Positions 1-7,692 are shown, counted from the stretch's first letter. The stretch is DNA of 37,386 nt from a virus (IMGVR_UViG_3300034196_000044:1-37386), one strand, 5' to 3'. Made by a program: numbers and translations. The notes: generated by a model from the sequence alone, not told the origin.

Positions 1-91
1 CGGCGAACTCGCCGAGCTGGGCGCGGTGCGCCGGGTTAGACAGTTCGTTTATCGGTAAGGCGAGCAGCGTGATATAGTCCTTCTTGGACAT
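1..91 (-). CDS. 5' fragment of the 50-aa hypothetical gene (duplicate of the gene at 37198-37350)
   Basis: This is the start of a minus-strand reading frame, with the ATG at 91-89 (MSKKDYITLL...), cut by the start of the window. The complete gene lies at the other end because the window wraps. A ribosome binding site (GAGAGGT) sits just upstream. On the circular molecule it lies 73 bp downstream of the small parB-like gene and on the same strand, so it probably belongs to the same transcription unit. Confidence 0.6.
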   Translation of the reverse strand, partial: MSKKDYITLLALPINELSNPAHRAQLGEFA

Positions 92-127
92 GATTGCACC
101 TCTCAACAGGGTTTTGGTTATGTCTGC
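1..127. repeat. Left copy of 127-bp exact terminal direct repeat
   Basis: Bases 1-127 are identical to bases 37260-37386. This means the sequence closes on itself as a circle of 37,259 bp. A length of exactly 127 equals a common maximum k-mer of de Bruijn assemblers, so I read it as an assembly overlap and not as a biological terminal redundancy. It contains the 5' end of a small minus-strand gene whose full copy is at 37198-37350. Confidence 0.93.
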
Positions 128-164
128 GCTCGGTCACGGTTGCCGCCGTGGCCGGGCACTTCTT

Positions 165-473
165 TTACTGCGGCAGGTTCTTTATGCGCCTGCGCAGCTC
201 CTCGACGTCGGTAGCCTTGAATCGCCCCTCTCCGCTTTCGTACTTCTCGAAAAGGTCGTCGAAGGCCTCGACGATGAAGTCTTTCAGCGCGACGCTTTCC
301 GCGCTCATGTTCTTGAGCTCTTGCAGGCCACGGGCGTAGCGAGGGTGGCCGTTGAAGTACACGCGTTCGGTCTTGGAGGTGCCAAGTGCCTGGATCGCTC
401 GCAGATCGCCAGCGCGCGGCGGCGTTGCCGGCGCGGGGGCGAAAAGCGCGTTCTTATCGAGTTTCTTCGTCAT
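165..473 (-). CDS. Small ParA partner, putative centromere-binding (ParB-like) protein
   Basis: This 102-aa protein starts at ATG 473 and overlaps the end of parA by 4 bases, the usual coupling of a partition pair. I see no recognisable ParB/Spo0J domain. The N-terminal third is low-complexity (Ala/Pro-rich). The C-terminal half is charged and probably helical (residues about 50-102). In type Ib partition systems the small ParA ATPase works with a short unrelated DNA-binding adaptor of roughly 70-120 residues, and both size and position fit that role. The function is inferred from context only. An alternative is an unrelated protein translationally coupled to ParA. It may bind the CGCAAAAACGC repeat clusters found at four places in the window. 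Confidence 0.7.
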   Translation of the reverse strand: MTKKLDKNALFAPAPATPPRAGDLRAIQALGTSKTERVYFNGHPRYARGLQELKNMSAESVALKDFIVEAFDDLFEKYESGEGRFKATDVEELRRRIKNLPQ

Positions 474-1129
474 TTCAATAGCTCCAATACTTCGCTTGTG
501 ATCGCCTCGAACTCGGTGCGGGCCTTGTCGGTGGTTGGCAGATCCATAACGCTCAAGCCCTGCGCAACACCCTGGGCGTAGGCTTGCCGCTTAACGGTTT
601 GGGCGGAGAACACATAGAAGCCTGTCGCGTCTAGCTGCTCCCTGATGCCTCGCTCGAGGAGAGTGTTGGGGATCGCCTGGCTTACGAGCAGGGCGCCTCT
701 TGGCTGGCCCCCGCTGAGCTCTTGGCGCTCCCTGATTACGTTGAGCGTCGCTTCGCACGCCCATAGGTCGTATGGGCTAGGCTGCACGGGAACGATAACG
801 AGGTCGGCCACCTTGACAGCGGCGGCAGTGAGTACGTCGGTCTGTGGCAGGCCGTCGATTATCACGATGTCGTAATGGCTCGCCACGCCTGGCAGATCCC
901 GCGCAAGGTTCTTGCCCATGGATACGACAGGGATAGCGCCGATGTCGATCTCGCCATCCTCTGCCGGCGCCCTGCGGCCTGCCCACTTTGACGACGAGCT
1001 TTGTGGGTCGTGGTCGAGCAGTAGAACCTTAAGGCCGTGTTTTACGGCTAGGCAGCTTGCAAGGTTGGTGGCGGTGGTTGTTTTGCCGGCGCCTCCCTTT
1101 TCATTCTGTACCGCGACAATTTTTGCCAT
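470..1129 (-). CDS. parA: ParA-family partition ATPase
   Basis: This 219-aa P-loop ATPase of the ParA/MinD superfamily would segregate the low-copy linear plasmid-prophage. The deviant Walker A motif is at residues 10-18 (EKGGAGKTT), followed by a conserved LLLDHDPQ strand near residue 37 and a VIIDGLPQ Walker B-like strand near residue 90. There is no N-terminal helix-turn-helix, and the length matches the short type Ib ParAs, unlike the longer SopA of N15. The ATG at 1129 is preceded by CAGGAG. The next gene overlaps its stop codon by 4 bases. About 40-90 bp upstream lies a cluster of ACGCAAA repeats, a possible centromere or operator for autoregulation. Confidence 0.93.
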   Translation of the reverse strand: MAKIVAVQNEKGGAGKTTTATNLASCLAVKHGLKVLLLDHDPQSSSSKWAGRRAPAEDGEIDIGAIPVVSMGKNLARDLPGVASHYDIVIIDGLPQTDVLTAAAVKVADLVIVPVQPSPYDLWACEATLNVIRERQELSGGQPRGALLVSQAIPNTLLERGIREQLDATGFYVFSAQTVKRQAYAQGVAQGLSVMDLPTTDKARTEFEAITSEVLELLK

Positions 1130-1171
1130 TGCGTGGTGCTCCTGGGTTTATCGGGTTGTGCCGCCATGATA

Positions 1172-1220
1172 GACGCAAAAACGCATAGACGCAAATGCGC
1201 AAAAACGTATAAACGCAAAT
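1172..1220. repeat. Repeat cluster A of RCGCAAA motifs (putative centromere/operator)
   Basis: Four close copies of the motif lie just upstream of parA: ACGCAAAAACGC at 1173-1184, ACGCAAAT at 1189-1196, GCGCAAAAACGT at 1197-1208 and ACGCAAAT at 1213-1220. Near-identical 12-mers recur at 7483, 11186 and 13969, always in intergenic DNA. The placement next to parA and the dispersed copies recall the scattered centromere sites of N15. The role in partition is inferred. Confidence 0.65.
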
Positions 1221-1223
1221 ATC

Positions 1224-1415
1224 TCAGACGCCGACAAAATAAACAGTGCCGCCCGCGAGGGCGGTGTCCTTTCTCGCTTTGCCTTTAGTCCCGTTATTGC
1301 TGGGCCTTCCTGCTCGCTTCGAGGCGGTGATCCTTTCGTGTATGACCGTTCCTTTATGGCCTACCCTTCTCATTGGCCTTTCTTGGCTTCCGCCTACAGT
1401 TGTGCGTCTGTCCAT
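1224..1415 (-). CDS. Doubtful small basic ORF between parA and the telomere
   Basis: A 63-aa reading frame on the parA strand, very rich in Arg, Lys, Gly and Thr. I do not recognise it. An internal ATG at 1373-1371 (MRRVGHKGTV...) is preceded by AAGG and could be the real start. The opposite strand has an equally long open frame with a hydrophobic translation, so coding is not certain. If real, it would sit next to the hairpin end of the linear prophage and could be cotranscribed with parA. If not, this stretch is non-coding sequence between the partition repeats and the telomere. Confidence 0.22.
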   Translation of the reverse strand: MDRRTTVGGSQERPMRRVGHKGTVIHERITASKRAGRPSNNGTKGKARKDTALAGGTVYFVGV

Positions 1416-1534
1416 TGCCTATCCCATAAATAATGGTAGGGCTAAATATGTATAGAGCGAAACCCATACACGCAAACCCCTCCCTTCATACCTGTACACC
1501 CCTCCCCACGCATACACATTCAGCCCTACCATAA

Positions 1535-1613
1535 GGAGGGCCGAAAGTGCATACACATTCCCCCATTATATACAGTATATAATGGGGGAATGTGTATGCA
1601 CTTTCGGCCCTCC
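1535..1613. other. telRL: 79-bp palindromic telomere resolution site
   Basis: Two perfect 39-bp arms (1535-1573 and 1575-1613) are centred on a single A at 1574. The core reads ATTATATAC-A-GTATATAAT and is flanked by G/C blocks. Palindromes of this kind next to a protelomerase gene are the substrates that are cut and rejoined into hairpin ends. The two outer flanks differ, so the window shows the joined circular or virion form and not the hairpin-ended prophage. The odd-length centre is unusual, because the known sites I recall are even and fully symmetric. Confidence 0.92.
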
Positions 1614-1670
1614 CCTAATTAATATACACATTGGGGGAGGGCTTGTTGTGTATTCATATGTAGATAGGGC

Positions 1671-1700
1671 TTGATGTGTATGTGTTGACAGGTATATAAT
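1671..1700 (+). promoter_or_regulatory. Putative protelomerase promoter
   Basis: A -35 element TTGATG (1671-1676) and a -10 element TATAAT (1695-1700) are separated by 18 bp, ending 42 bp before the protelomerase start. An alternative -35, TTGACA at 1685-1690, has no good -10 at normal spacing. The repeat at 1674-1682 covers the -35 and another copy lies in the leader at 1715-1724, so occupancy by the protelomerase would be expected to block transcription. Confidence 0.6.
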
Positions 1701-1742
1701 CTGGTCTATGGTTAAATGTGTATGCCAAAGGAGGCGCGCAAG

Positions 1743-3428
1743 ATGAAATCGCAAGGCACAAAGAAGGCGGTAAAACCTGGCCCTGATTCGGTAGCCGCGC
1801 AGAAGGTCAAGGCTGATCTGACGGCGCACATGCGGGAGCAAGAGCGCGCCACCTTCGGCAACGTCGGCGGGGCTACTCGGCAGAAAATAGAGCTAGGCGT
1901 GATAATCACGGATCTACTAAGAGACGTAGAGCAGATCGATAACAACGAGGATCTGAGCCGCGCTGAAAAAACCAAACGCCTCGGCAGGCTGGCCCATAAG
2001 GTCAGAACAAAACTGTATGAGGACGGGCGCAAAAAGGAGGAGGACAAGCTCAAGGCGACGACCTATCGCCGCTACCTGACGGACATCCGCAAGGCTATCA
2101 CCGCCAAAAACTGGCGCCATCACTCGATCGAGGAGGCCTGCCGGCGCCTGGCCAAGCGTCACCCTAAATACGCCGATCAGCTCTTGGCCATGGCTCAGAT
2201 CGAGGACATTACGCCCCTTCGGATCGCCCACCGCGACCTCAAAAACGAGATCCGCCGCGATGGTGATAACGAGGCCTATATGGCCGTGCGTGACATGAAG
2301 CTCGATCACGAAATCATGCGCCACCTTGCGTTACCGCCCGTTACCCGTGATCAGCTCGCCGAAAATGCGGCAGACGTGCTCGAGCACAAGGCTACCAACA
2401 CGATCGAGATCAACTACCACTGGCTTGTAAAGACTGCCAGCGAGCTCCTGGCCGCGCAGCAGTTGCGCAGCGACGGTTCTGCCGCGCCGTTTTACTCCTA
2501 CCTTGCTCTCGGGATCGCCATGGCCACCGGGCGCCGTGCGGTCGAAGTGCTCAAGCAAGGCCGGTTCAAGAAGGTCGGCGACTTTGAGCTCGAATTTAGC
2601 GGCCAGGCCAAGCAGCGCGCCGGCGTCGACTACAGCTCGAGCTATCGGATCTACACCTTGCTCGATGCCGATACCGTGCTCGATGCCATCAAGCGTTTGC
2701 GCGCGATGCCGGAGGTAATAGACCTACAGGACAAGGACAACACCGAAATAAACCGGCGCACCGCGAAGACTCTCAACACCTTGACCAAGCGCATTTTTAA
2801 GGATGACGAGAGGGTTTTTAAGGACTCCCGCGCCATTTGGGCGAGGGTTGTCTTTGAATCCCATTTCAAGCGGGACCCGCGCTGGCGCAAGGTGAACGAG
2901 GAGGTTTTCTGGCGCGAGGAGCTTGGCCATGAAGACATGGACACGCAGGAGAGCTACAAGCAGTTCAAAATCGACTATACCGCGCCGCCAGCCGAGGCCG
3001 AGGGAGCAAGCCGTTTCGCCAGTCGCCTCGAGGCGCTCGAGGCCCTTGATTCGCACCCCAGCATCCAGGGGCGCGAAGCAATGGAAAAAATTCATTCCTG
3101 GGTGAAAGCGACTATCAAGACAGAGCCTGCGGCGCGGATCATTCAACGAGCGATCGCAACGAACGTCGGCAGCTACCGCCCGATAATCAAAGAGTACCTC
3201 GAAGTTGCATCGGAGGCCCTGGCCAGCCCTAGCCGCCCGCTAAGTGCCATTGCCGCCGAAGTGCCGGCTGAGGTGGTGAAGGCTAAGCCGCACTTGGTTG
3301 CACATAAAGCCGATGATGGTCAGTGGGTTGCAGTGCTCAGTATCAACGGTGTCGAGGTTGCTCGGGCCGAGGATAGCGACCGCATTGCCGCCAGTAAGGC
3401 CGCTTTCTCTATGATTGCGAAGGTCTGA
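1743..3428 (+). CDS. telN: Protelomerase (hairpin telomere resolvase)
   Basis: This 561-aa enzyme resolves the replicated palindrome at 1535-1613 into covalently closed hairpin ends. It shows the tyrosine-recombinase-like active site of the TelN/TelK family. Arg is in ATGRRAVEVL (about residue 264), Lys in SGQAKQR (about 290), the second Arg in IWARVVFE (about 368), His in LGHED (about 396) and the nucleophile Tyr in ESYKQ (about 405). The His-to-Tyr spacing of 9 equals that of TelK (H416/Y425). The N-terminal 150 residues are charged and helical and precede the catalytic core. The C-terminal part after 420 is an accessory domain. It is somewhat shorter than TelN (about 630 aa). I chose ATG 1743 because AAAGGAGG lies 8 bp upstream; an in-frame ATG at 1716 has no such site. 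The gene ends convergently, overlapping the next gene by 20 bp. Confidence 0.95.
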   Translation: MKSQGTKKAVKPGPDSVAAQKVKADLTAHMREQERATFGNVGGATRQKIELGVIITDLLRDVEQIDNNEDLSRAEKTKRLGRLAHKVRTKLYEDGRKKEEDKLKATTYRRYLTDIRKAITAKNWRHHSIEEACRRLAKRHPKYADQLLAMAQIEDITPLRIAHRDLKNEIRRDGDNEAYMAVRDMKLDHEIMRHLALPPVTRDQLAENAADVLEHKATNTIEINYHWLVKTASELLAAQQLRSDGSAAPFYSYLALGIAMATGRRAVEVLKQGRFKKVGDFELEFSGQAKQRAGVDYSSSYRIYTLLDADTVLDAIKRLRAMPEVIDLQDKDNTEINRRTAKTLNTLTKRIFKDDERVFKDSRAIWARVVFESHFKRDPRWRKVNEEVFWREELGHEDMDTQESYKQFKIDYTAPPAEAEGASRFASRLEALEALDSHPSIQGREAMEKIHSWVKATIKTEPAARIIQRAIATNVGSYRPIIKEYLEVASEALASPSRPLSAIAAEVPAEVVKAKPHLVAHKADDGQWVAVLSINGVEVARAEDSDRIAASKAAFSMIAKV

Positions 3429-3669
3429 TGTGATGCACATTCTCTGACGCTTTTGGTGCCGAGGCATACGCCACCGGCACCGCCTCCCCTACCTGCCCCG
3501 CTAGGTCCAGCGCCTCGAGCGCTTTCCCTACTTCCTGCCGCATCAAATCGTTTACTTCCATAACGCTGGCCAAGTCAGCGTTTGGCCCCGCCTTTGCCAT
3601 CAACCCTAATGCCGCTTCAATCCGATGAAGTCGGCGCGCTGCTTGCTCGATGTGTTCCATGTAGTGCAT
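3409..3669 (-). CDS. Small LexA-box-controlled protein, candidate antirepressor
   Basis: This 86-aa acidic protein starts at ATG 3669 (MHYMEHIEQAARRLHRI...), with GGGAGGG about 7 bp upstream. It is predicted to be largely helical: an amphipathic N-terminal helix (residues 1-25) and a second helix rich in Leu and Ala (about 35-60). There is no recognised domain. A perfect LexA-type box lies 38 bp upstream of the start. In related temperate phages, short LexA-controlled proteins (Tum of 186, AntC of N15, and small-protein modules of linear plasmid prophages) inactivate the repressor. Position beside repA and cI, size and promoter all fit, but the antirepressor role is inferred. Alternatives are another SOS-induced small regulator or a replication modulator. 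Its 3' end overlaps the protelomerase gene tail-to-tail by 20 bp. Confidence 0.8.
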   Translation of the reverse strand: MHYMEHIEQAARRLHRIEAALGLMAKAGPNADLASVMEVNDLMRQEVGKALEALDLAGQVGEAVPVAYASAPKASENVHHIRPSQS

Positions 3670-3706
3670 TTGGTAGCCCTCCCTATTTCCGTGCTGGCAC
3701 TGTAAC

Positions 3707-3726
3707 CACTGTATTTCTATACAGTG
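3707..3726 (-). promoter_or_regulatory. LexA (SOS) box
   Basis: A perfect inverted repeat has arms CACTGTAT (3707-3714) and ATACAGTG (3719-3726) around TTCT. Inside it is CTGT-N8-ACAG (3709-3724) with an A/T-rich spacer, the gammaproteobacterial LexA consensus. An extra half site, CACTGTAA, lies at 3698-3705. It stands between repA's stop codon and the start of the 86-aa gene read on the minus strand, so it should make that gene DNA-damage inducible through host LexA. Confidence 0.8.
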
Positions 3727-3731
3727 TAATC

Positions 3732-6700
3732 CTAGTGCGCTCCTTGGTGTAGTCGTTGCGCGTAAGCGAGCATGAAGCCGATTTGCTTCTCGTCCGCCCC
3801 GTCCCGAGAGAGGCCAATTGCCACCTCGGGCGCGAGAGCTTCTACCAAAGCTGCAATTGATGCACCGAGAGGATTGAAAGAGCGACGAGCGGCAGCGTAA
3901 ATACGATTGCGGACATCAAGGGGATACTTTTCATCTGACGCTATACCCTCACTCTGCAAAGTCTCCCCCTCGACCGTTGGGGCGGCCTCGAGGCCAGGTT
4001 TTGGCTGGTGCGCGGTGCTGCTGTGCTCGTGGGTAGTCAGTGAGTGAACGCCGATGGCCGCGCGGTTTGTCACGTACTGCGACATAAACGACCAGTGCTC
4101 AGGGTTGATTTGATACAGCACTCGACCGTGGGACTTGCGGTTTTTCACGCCCAGGCCAATTTTGACCAAGATCGACTTAACGAGCGTGGTCGCACAGCCG
4201 CGTTTCCCTCCAAATTTGGCCAGTTTCCCCAGCTTGAGCGAGTTGTAGAGCTCCACCGACTCCTGTGAGGTGTGGATGCGGTCCAAAATTTCGCGGCAGG
4301 CGTCGGCTGAGAACTCGCCAGCGCCCGTTACGGGATCGAGCCCTAGCGTGGTGAAGGTTTCGAGCAAGAACGCCCTTGTGGCCGTTTTGAAGCGGGTTTT
4401 AGACAGAACCACCCGTGCCTTGCGTTGGGCCTTGTCGTAGGCCCTGGCTTGCGCCTCTGTCGATTGCAATAGTTCCAGGGCGATAACCTTTGAAATACCT
4501 CGATCATCGTAAAATGCCACGTCGTCAGGCGTGATCTCAGAAACTCCGAGCTGGTGCTCGATCTGATAGCGATCCATCTGCGCCGCTTCCTCCTCGCTGC
4601 GCACTTCCATGCGGTCAAGTTTGGAAAATTGCTCATCAGTTGGGGTCTGTACGCTTTCGATCAGTTCCATGCGGCGCCCGAACACCAGCTGGCCGCCGAG
4701 CTTGCGATTTTTGCGGGAGGCCCGTGCGAGTAGCTCGTCGGTGGCCATGCGCACGACCTTGTAACCGTCTGCGTGCAGCATCATTAGCAGGTTGTTGGCG
4801 AAATTGTTCTTGGCGCGATTTTCGCTCGAGGTGCTGGCGAGGAAAAGCTCGTCGAAAGCGGTTTTTTGCCGGCGCAGCAATATCTCTGTGGTCGTTTCTT
4901 CAAATTCGCAGCTGATGGCGTCAGCAGCCAGCCAGCCGCGATAAATCGCCTCGCGGTCTGTTTCGCGCTGGGTGTTTGTGTGGCCGATACCGATCAGGTA
5001 GTTACGGGCTGTGCGATCGCGGCGGAGCATCTGAACAGCATCGCTCGGGCCGATGGTATTGCCGCTAAAAATACCAATGTGGTGTTGGAAATGCGGGATA
5101 GTCATCGACACGCCCGAGGAGATCGCCGGCGAGTAGATCAGAGCGTCATAGTGAACGGCCTCGCCGCACGGATCGGCGAGAAATGCGTCGACTGCGGGGT
5201 CTGATTTTGAGTCGCGATGAATCAATAAGAGCTTTGTTTCTGGCCGCTTTTCGAGGACAAGTGCCGCGAGCTTCTTGGCGCTTTCAGCCGAATCGTTGGC
5301 CACCAATACGCGGTTGCCGGCGAGGATCAGGTCGAGCGCTTTCTGCCATACCGTGTCAGTGTCGGAGTGGGTTACTGTGATGTGGCTCATAGAGCCGGTG
5401 ACATCGATAATTGTGATCGGGCGGCCTGGTGCTGCCTCCTCGCACAAGCGGATCACGGAATCGTTGGCGTCGGCGTCACAAAGCAAAACCCGTTTGGCGC
5501 TGGCCATGGCCTCGAGTAGCGCGTCCATTACACGAACGGGTGAATCCACCGGGCCTGTAGTGGTGTGGCGGATAACCTGGCTCGCCTCGTCGATGCACAG
5601 TGTGTCGATGGTAGTGAACCAACTGCGATCATCGCGGTTATAAAACCTGTCCTTGGTCAGTGAGTTAACGCAGCATGCCATGTGTGTTACGTCGAGCATT
5701 TCAACTGATGTAACTTGCTGGTAATGCTGAATATTCAAGCGGCTTGCAGCGTCATCGAGCAGGCTGATCCGGTGGGCGATGTAGGCGGCCCGTGGCGAGT
5801 TCTGCATCACCGGCGCGATCAACCCCTCGGTTTTTCGGGAGCCCATAGGGGCGCGAACGATGACAAAACCCTCGAGTGACTCCACCAGATCCGCAATGTG
5901 GTCAGGCAGCACAGTGCCGCCGTGGCTGGCCACGACGCCCGGCATTTTCAGGTAACGAACGTTTGGCTTTGTCAGGGCGGCAGCGGAGAAACCGCGCAGC
6001 TCCTGCACCTCGCTCAGTTTCAGCTTGGCCAGCCATACCGCGCGGCGTCTGATTTTGAATGTGGAGAAGTTGAATCCGGTCGGGAGTTCATCGATCACGC
6101 GGTCGATCACCTGGCGCGTGCTGAATTTGATCGGGACGAGCAGCATGCCGGCGCCGATTGCATCAAGCGCCGCTTTCTCGGCTGATAGTCCGCTGATAGA
6201 GATTCGTTGCAGGCGGTACTCGAAATAGTCCTTTGCCGACTTGTAAGAGTCACGCGCTCGAAGTGCCTTTGCCATGGCCTTTAGGCCGAAAAGGCAGTGG
6301 TAGTCATTCCAGTCGGTAGGGCCTTCGTAGGCCACGCGGAACTTGTTGAGCTCCTCCTCGCCGAGATCCTCGAAGGATGGCAGCACGGCCCAATGCTCAA
6401 AATCTCGGTGAATATCCAGGGCAGCCAGGCGCCCGGCGTTGCCAGATCGGGACCATTGGTCATCATCGGCAGCGTTGATAATGCGCAGCTTTTCATGGCG
6501 ACGTTTGTAGAGCTGGATCACTTTGCGCAGGTTGCCAACGCTGAACGTGATAATCACGGCAACTGAATTTGATGCTGAATGCTCCGCGAGGAAAACGCTC
6601 GCGCCGGTGGCGAAGCCCTCCACGGCATACACACGCTTGGCGCCTTCGATGTCACCAATAATGCAGTGCAGGCCATCCATCTTTACGCCTGTGCCCTGGT

Positions 6701-7472
6701 ACTTGCTGCGGTCGTAGATCCGTTGCAGGCCGCCGAAGTCGCCGTCGATGTTGAACATTGGCACGGCAGTAAAAATGCCGTGACGATCACGCATACGCTT
6801 CAATTGCACGAATTGAGCGATATCGCTGATCTGCTTTCGCTGTAGATAAGGGGCGCTGCCGTCCTCGGCGCCGAGCAGCTCTACCGTGTCGGTGTCTTCG
6901 ACCTGGGTGCGCTTGTCGCGCAGGTACTTGAATTCAACGGCGCCGCCCCTGAACCACACTTGTTCATAGGCATCGCGCTCGGCCTCGGCGCGAGCAAGGA
7001 TCAGCGCCTCAAGCCTGTCGGCCTCGGCGCGTTTACGGGCACGCTCCTCGCTCTTGGCCGCCTGGGCCTTTTTCCATTCTTCGTGCTTGCTGTCGGAAAC
7101 GAGGCCGCGATCGCGCTCGTACATTTCCAGCAGGGCCGAGAAGCCAGACCAGACGCTCGAGCCTATGGAGGCGTTGTTGTTGTTGAAGGTGAGTTGCGGC
7201 AGATCTTTGCCGTTGTCCAGCTTATAGAGCTGGCCCCACACCATCAGCTTGCCATTCTGCTTTTTGTCGGTCGCGCCGATTTTTCGGCGGTATTTGGTGC
7301 CCTTGCCTACCGAGTAGGTGACGTCATTGCAGATAGATGCCCAGTCGACGCCGACTTGACTCGCCGTGTCGGCGATCTCGTTAAAGCAGTAGTCGAGCAG
7401 CGAATCGGGGTTCGAGTGAAAGCGATCCTCATAGAAGGATTGCAAGCCTGTGGTTTTGTCTAAATCGGTCAT
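3732..7472 (-). CDS. repA: Replication protein RepA (CyRepA1/N15 type primase-helicase)
   Basis: This 1246-aa multidomain initiator of the N15 RepA class (N15 RepA is about 1320 aa) combines primase and helicase functions for plasmid replication. A Toprim-like segment has Glu in VEGFATG (about residue 285) and acidic residues in NAADDD (about 335-338). A P-loop APMGSRKTE is at about 541-549 and a Walker B DEAS at about 628-631. A helicase-like C-terminal lobe follows. The C-terminal third is basic and may bind DNA. I chose the ATG at 7472 (MTDLDKTTGL...), behind GGGACG. The in-frame ATG at 7601 lies upstream of the repeat cluster at 7483-7510 and would translate through it, so it is less likely. 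In N15 the origin lies inside repA; I could not pick one out here. Confidence 0.93.
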   Translation of the reverse strand: MTDLDKTTGLQSFYEDRFHSNPDSLLDYCFNEIADTASQVGVDWASICNDVTYSVGKGTKYRRKIGATDKKQNGKLMVWGQLYKLDNGKDLPQLTFNNNNASIGSSVWSGFSALLEMYERDRGLVSDSKHEEWKKAQAAKSEERARKRAEADRLEALILARAEAERDAYEQVWFRGGAVEFKYLRDKRTQVEDTDTVELLGAEDGSAPYLQRKQISDIAQFVQLKRMRDRHGIFTAVPMFNIDGDFGGLQRIYDRSKYQGTGVKMDGLHCIIGDIEGAKRVYAVEGFATGASVFLAEHSASNSVAVIITFSVGNLRKVIQLYKRRHEKLRIINAADDDQWSRSGNAGRLAALDIHRDFEHWAVLPSFEDLGEEELNKFRVAYEGPTDWNDYHCLFGLKAMAKALRARDSYKSAKDYFEYRLQRISISGLSAEKAALDAIGAGMLLVPIKFSTRQVIDRVIDELPTGFNFSTFKIRRRAVWLAKLKLSEVQELRGFSAAALTKPNVRYLKMPGVVASHGGTVLPDHIADLVESLEGFVIVRAPMGSRKTEGLIAPVMQNSPRAAYIAHRISLLDDAASRLNIQHYQQVTSVEMLDVTHMACCVNSLTKDRFYNRDDRSWFTTIDTLCIDEASQVIRHTTTGPVDSPVRVMDALLEAMASAKRVLLCDADANDSVIRLCEEAAPGRPITIIDVTGSMSHITVTHSDTDTVWQKALDLILAGNRVLVANDSAESAKKLAALVLEKRPETKLLLIHRDSKSDPAVDAFLADPCGEAVHYDALIYSPAISSGVSMTIPHFQHHIGIFSGNTIGPSDAVQMLRRDRTARNYLIGIGHTNTQRETDREAIYRGWLAADAISCEFEETTTEILLRRQKTAFDELFLASTSSENRAKNNFANNLLMMLHADGYKVVRMATDELLARASRKNRKLGGQLVFGRRMELIESVQTPTDEQFSKLDRMEVRSEEEAAQMDRYQIEHQLGVSEITPDDVAFYDDRGISKVIALELLQSTEAQARAYDKAQRKARVVLSKTRFKTATRAFLLETFTTLGLDPVTGAGEFSADACREILDRIHTSQESVELYNSLKLGKLAKFGGKRGCATTLVKSILVKIGLGVKNRKSHGRVLYQINPEHWSFMSQYVTNRAAIGVHSLTTHEHSSTAHQPKPGLEAAPTVEGETLQSEGIASDEKYPLDVRNRIYAAARRSFNPLGASIAALVEALAPEVAIGLSRDGADEKQIGFMLAYAQRLHQGAH

Positions 7473-7482
7473 TTCGTCCCTT

Positions 7483-7510
7483 GCGCAAAAACGCAAAGAC
7501 GCAAAAACGC
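7483..7510. repeat. Repeat cluster B (CGCAAAAACGC type) in the repA leader
   Basis: GCGCAAAAACGC (7483-7494) is joined to ACGCAAAGACGC and ACGCAAAAACGC (7499-7510), making three overlapping copies on one strand. The cluster lies 10 bp upstream of the repA start codon. It could be a partition site, a RepA-binding iteron or both. The same 12-mer occurs at 11186 and 13969. Confidence 0.65.
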
Positions 7511-7550
7511 TTATGCTTGACACCCCGAACGCCAAGCCTAAACTGATGGC

Positions 7551-7692
7551 GTGTGTCAACACGTCCGCCTTTTCAAGATGCCTGCCCGCTAAAACAGACA
7601 ACTCGATATTACAAGGTTGGATCAGTAAGGCCCCTTTGTGGGGAAATTCAAGCAGAAAGGCTGGGGCCGGAAACCCCGGCCTTTTTGCTTTT
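7551..7692 (+). ncRNA. Putative counter-transcribed RNA opposite the repA leader
   Basis: On the plus strand a promoter-like pair, TTGACA (7517-7522) and TAAACT (7539-7544) with a 16-bp spacer, is followed about 140 bp later by a strong intrinsic terminator. No convincing protein is encoded between them. The region includes a CCCC-TTTGT-GGGG hairpin near 7630-7642. It would be transcribed against the repA leader, in the place where plasmid copy-control RNAs and phage immunity RNAs are found. The existence of the RNA and its role are inferred. Confidence 0.42.

Larger units (their letters stand above)
1465..1724. repeat. Array of CATACACATT repeats around the telomere (putative protelomerase-binding sites)
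   Basis: The 10-mer CATACACATT occurs exactly at 1511-1520 and 1550-1559, and inverted (AATGTGTATG) at 1589-1598 and 1715-1724. Near copies are at 1465-1472 (CATACACG), 1624-1632, 1645-1654 and 1674-1682. Two are inside the arms of the perfect palindrome and the rest flank it. N15 telRL is likewise flanked by inverted and direct repeats. The copies at 1674-1682 and 1715-1724 overlap the protelomerase promoter and leader, which suggests autoregulation. Confidence 0.7.

Noticed and set aside
1-127. Biological terminal redundancy
   Set aside because: The repeat is exact, is exactly 127 bases long and falls inside a gene. An assembly overlap is simpler.
84-581. 165-aa plus-strand frame opposite parA and its partner
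   Set aside because: It is an antisense shadow of the partition genes; the real ones have ATPase motifs and good starts.
1172-1220. CRISPR array
   Set aside because: The repeats are 8-12 bases with no regular spacers and no cas genes. Iteron or centromere sites fit better.
1743-3428. Integrase interpretation of the tyrosine-recombinase-like gene
   Set aside because: Size, catalytic spacing and the palindrome next to it fit a protelomerase. No attachment core or excisionase was seen.
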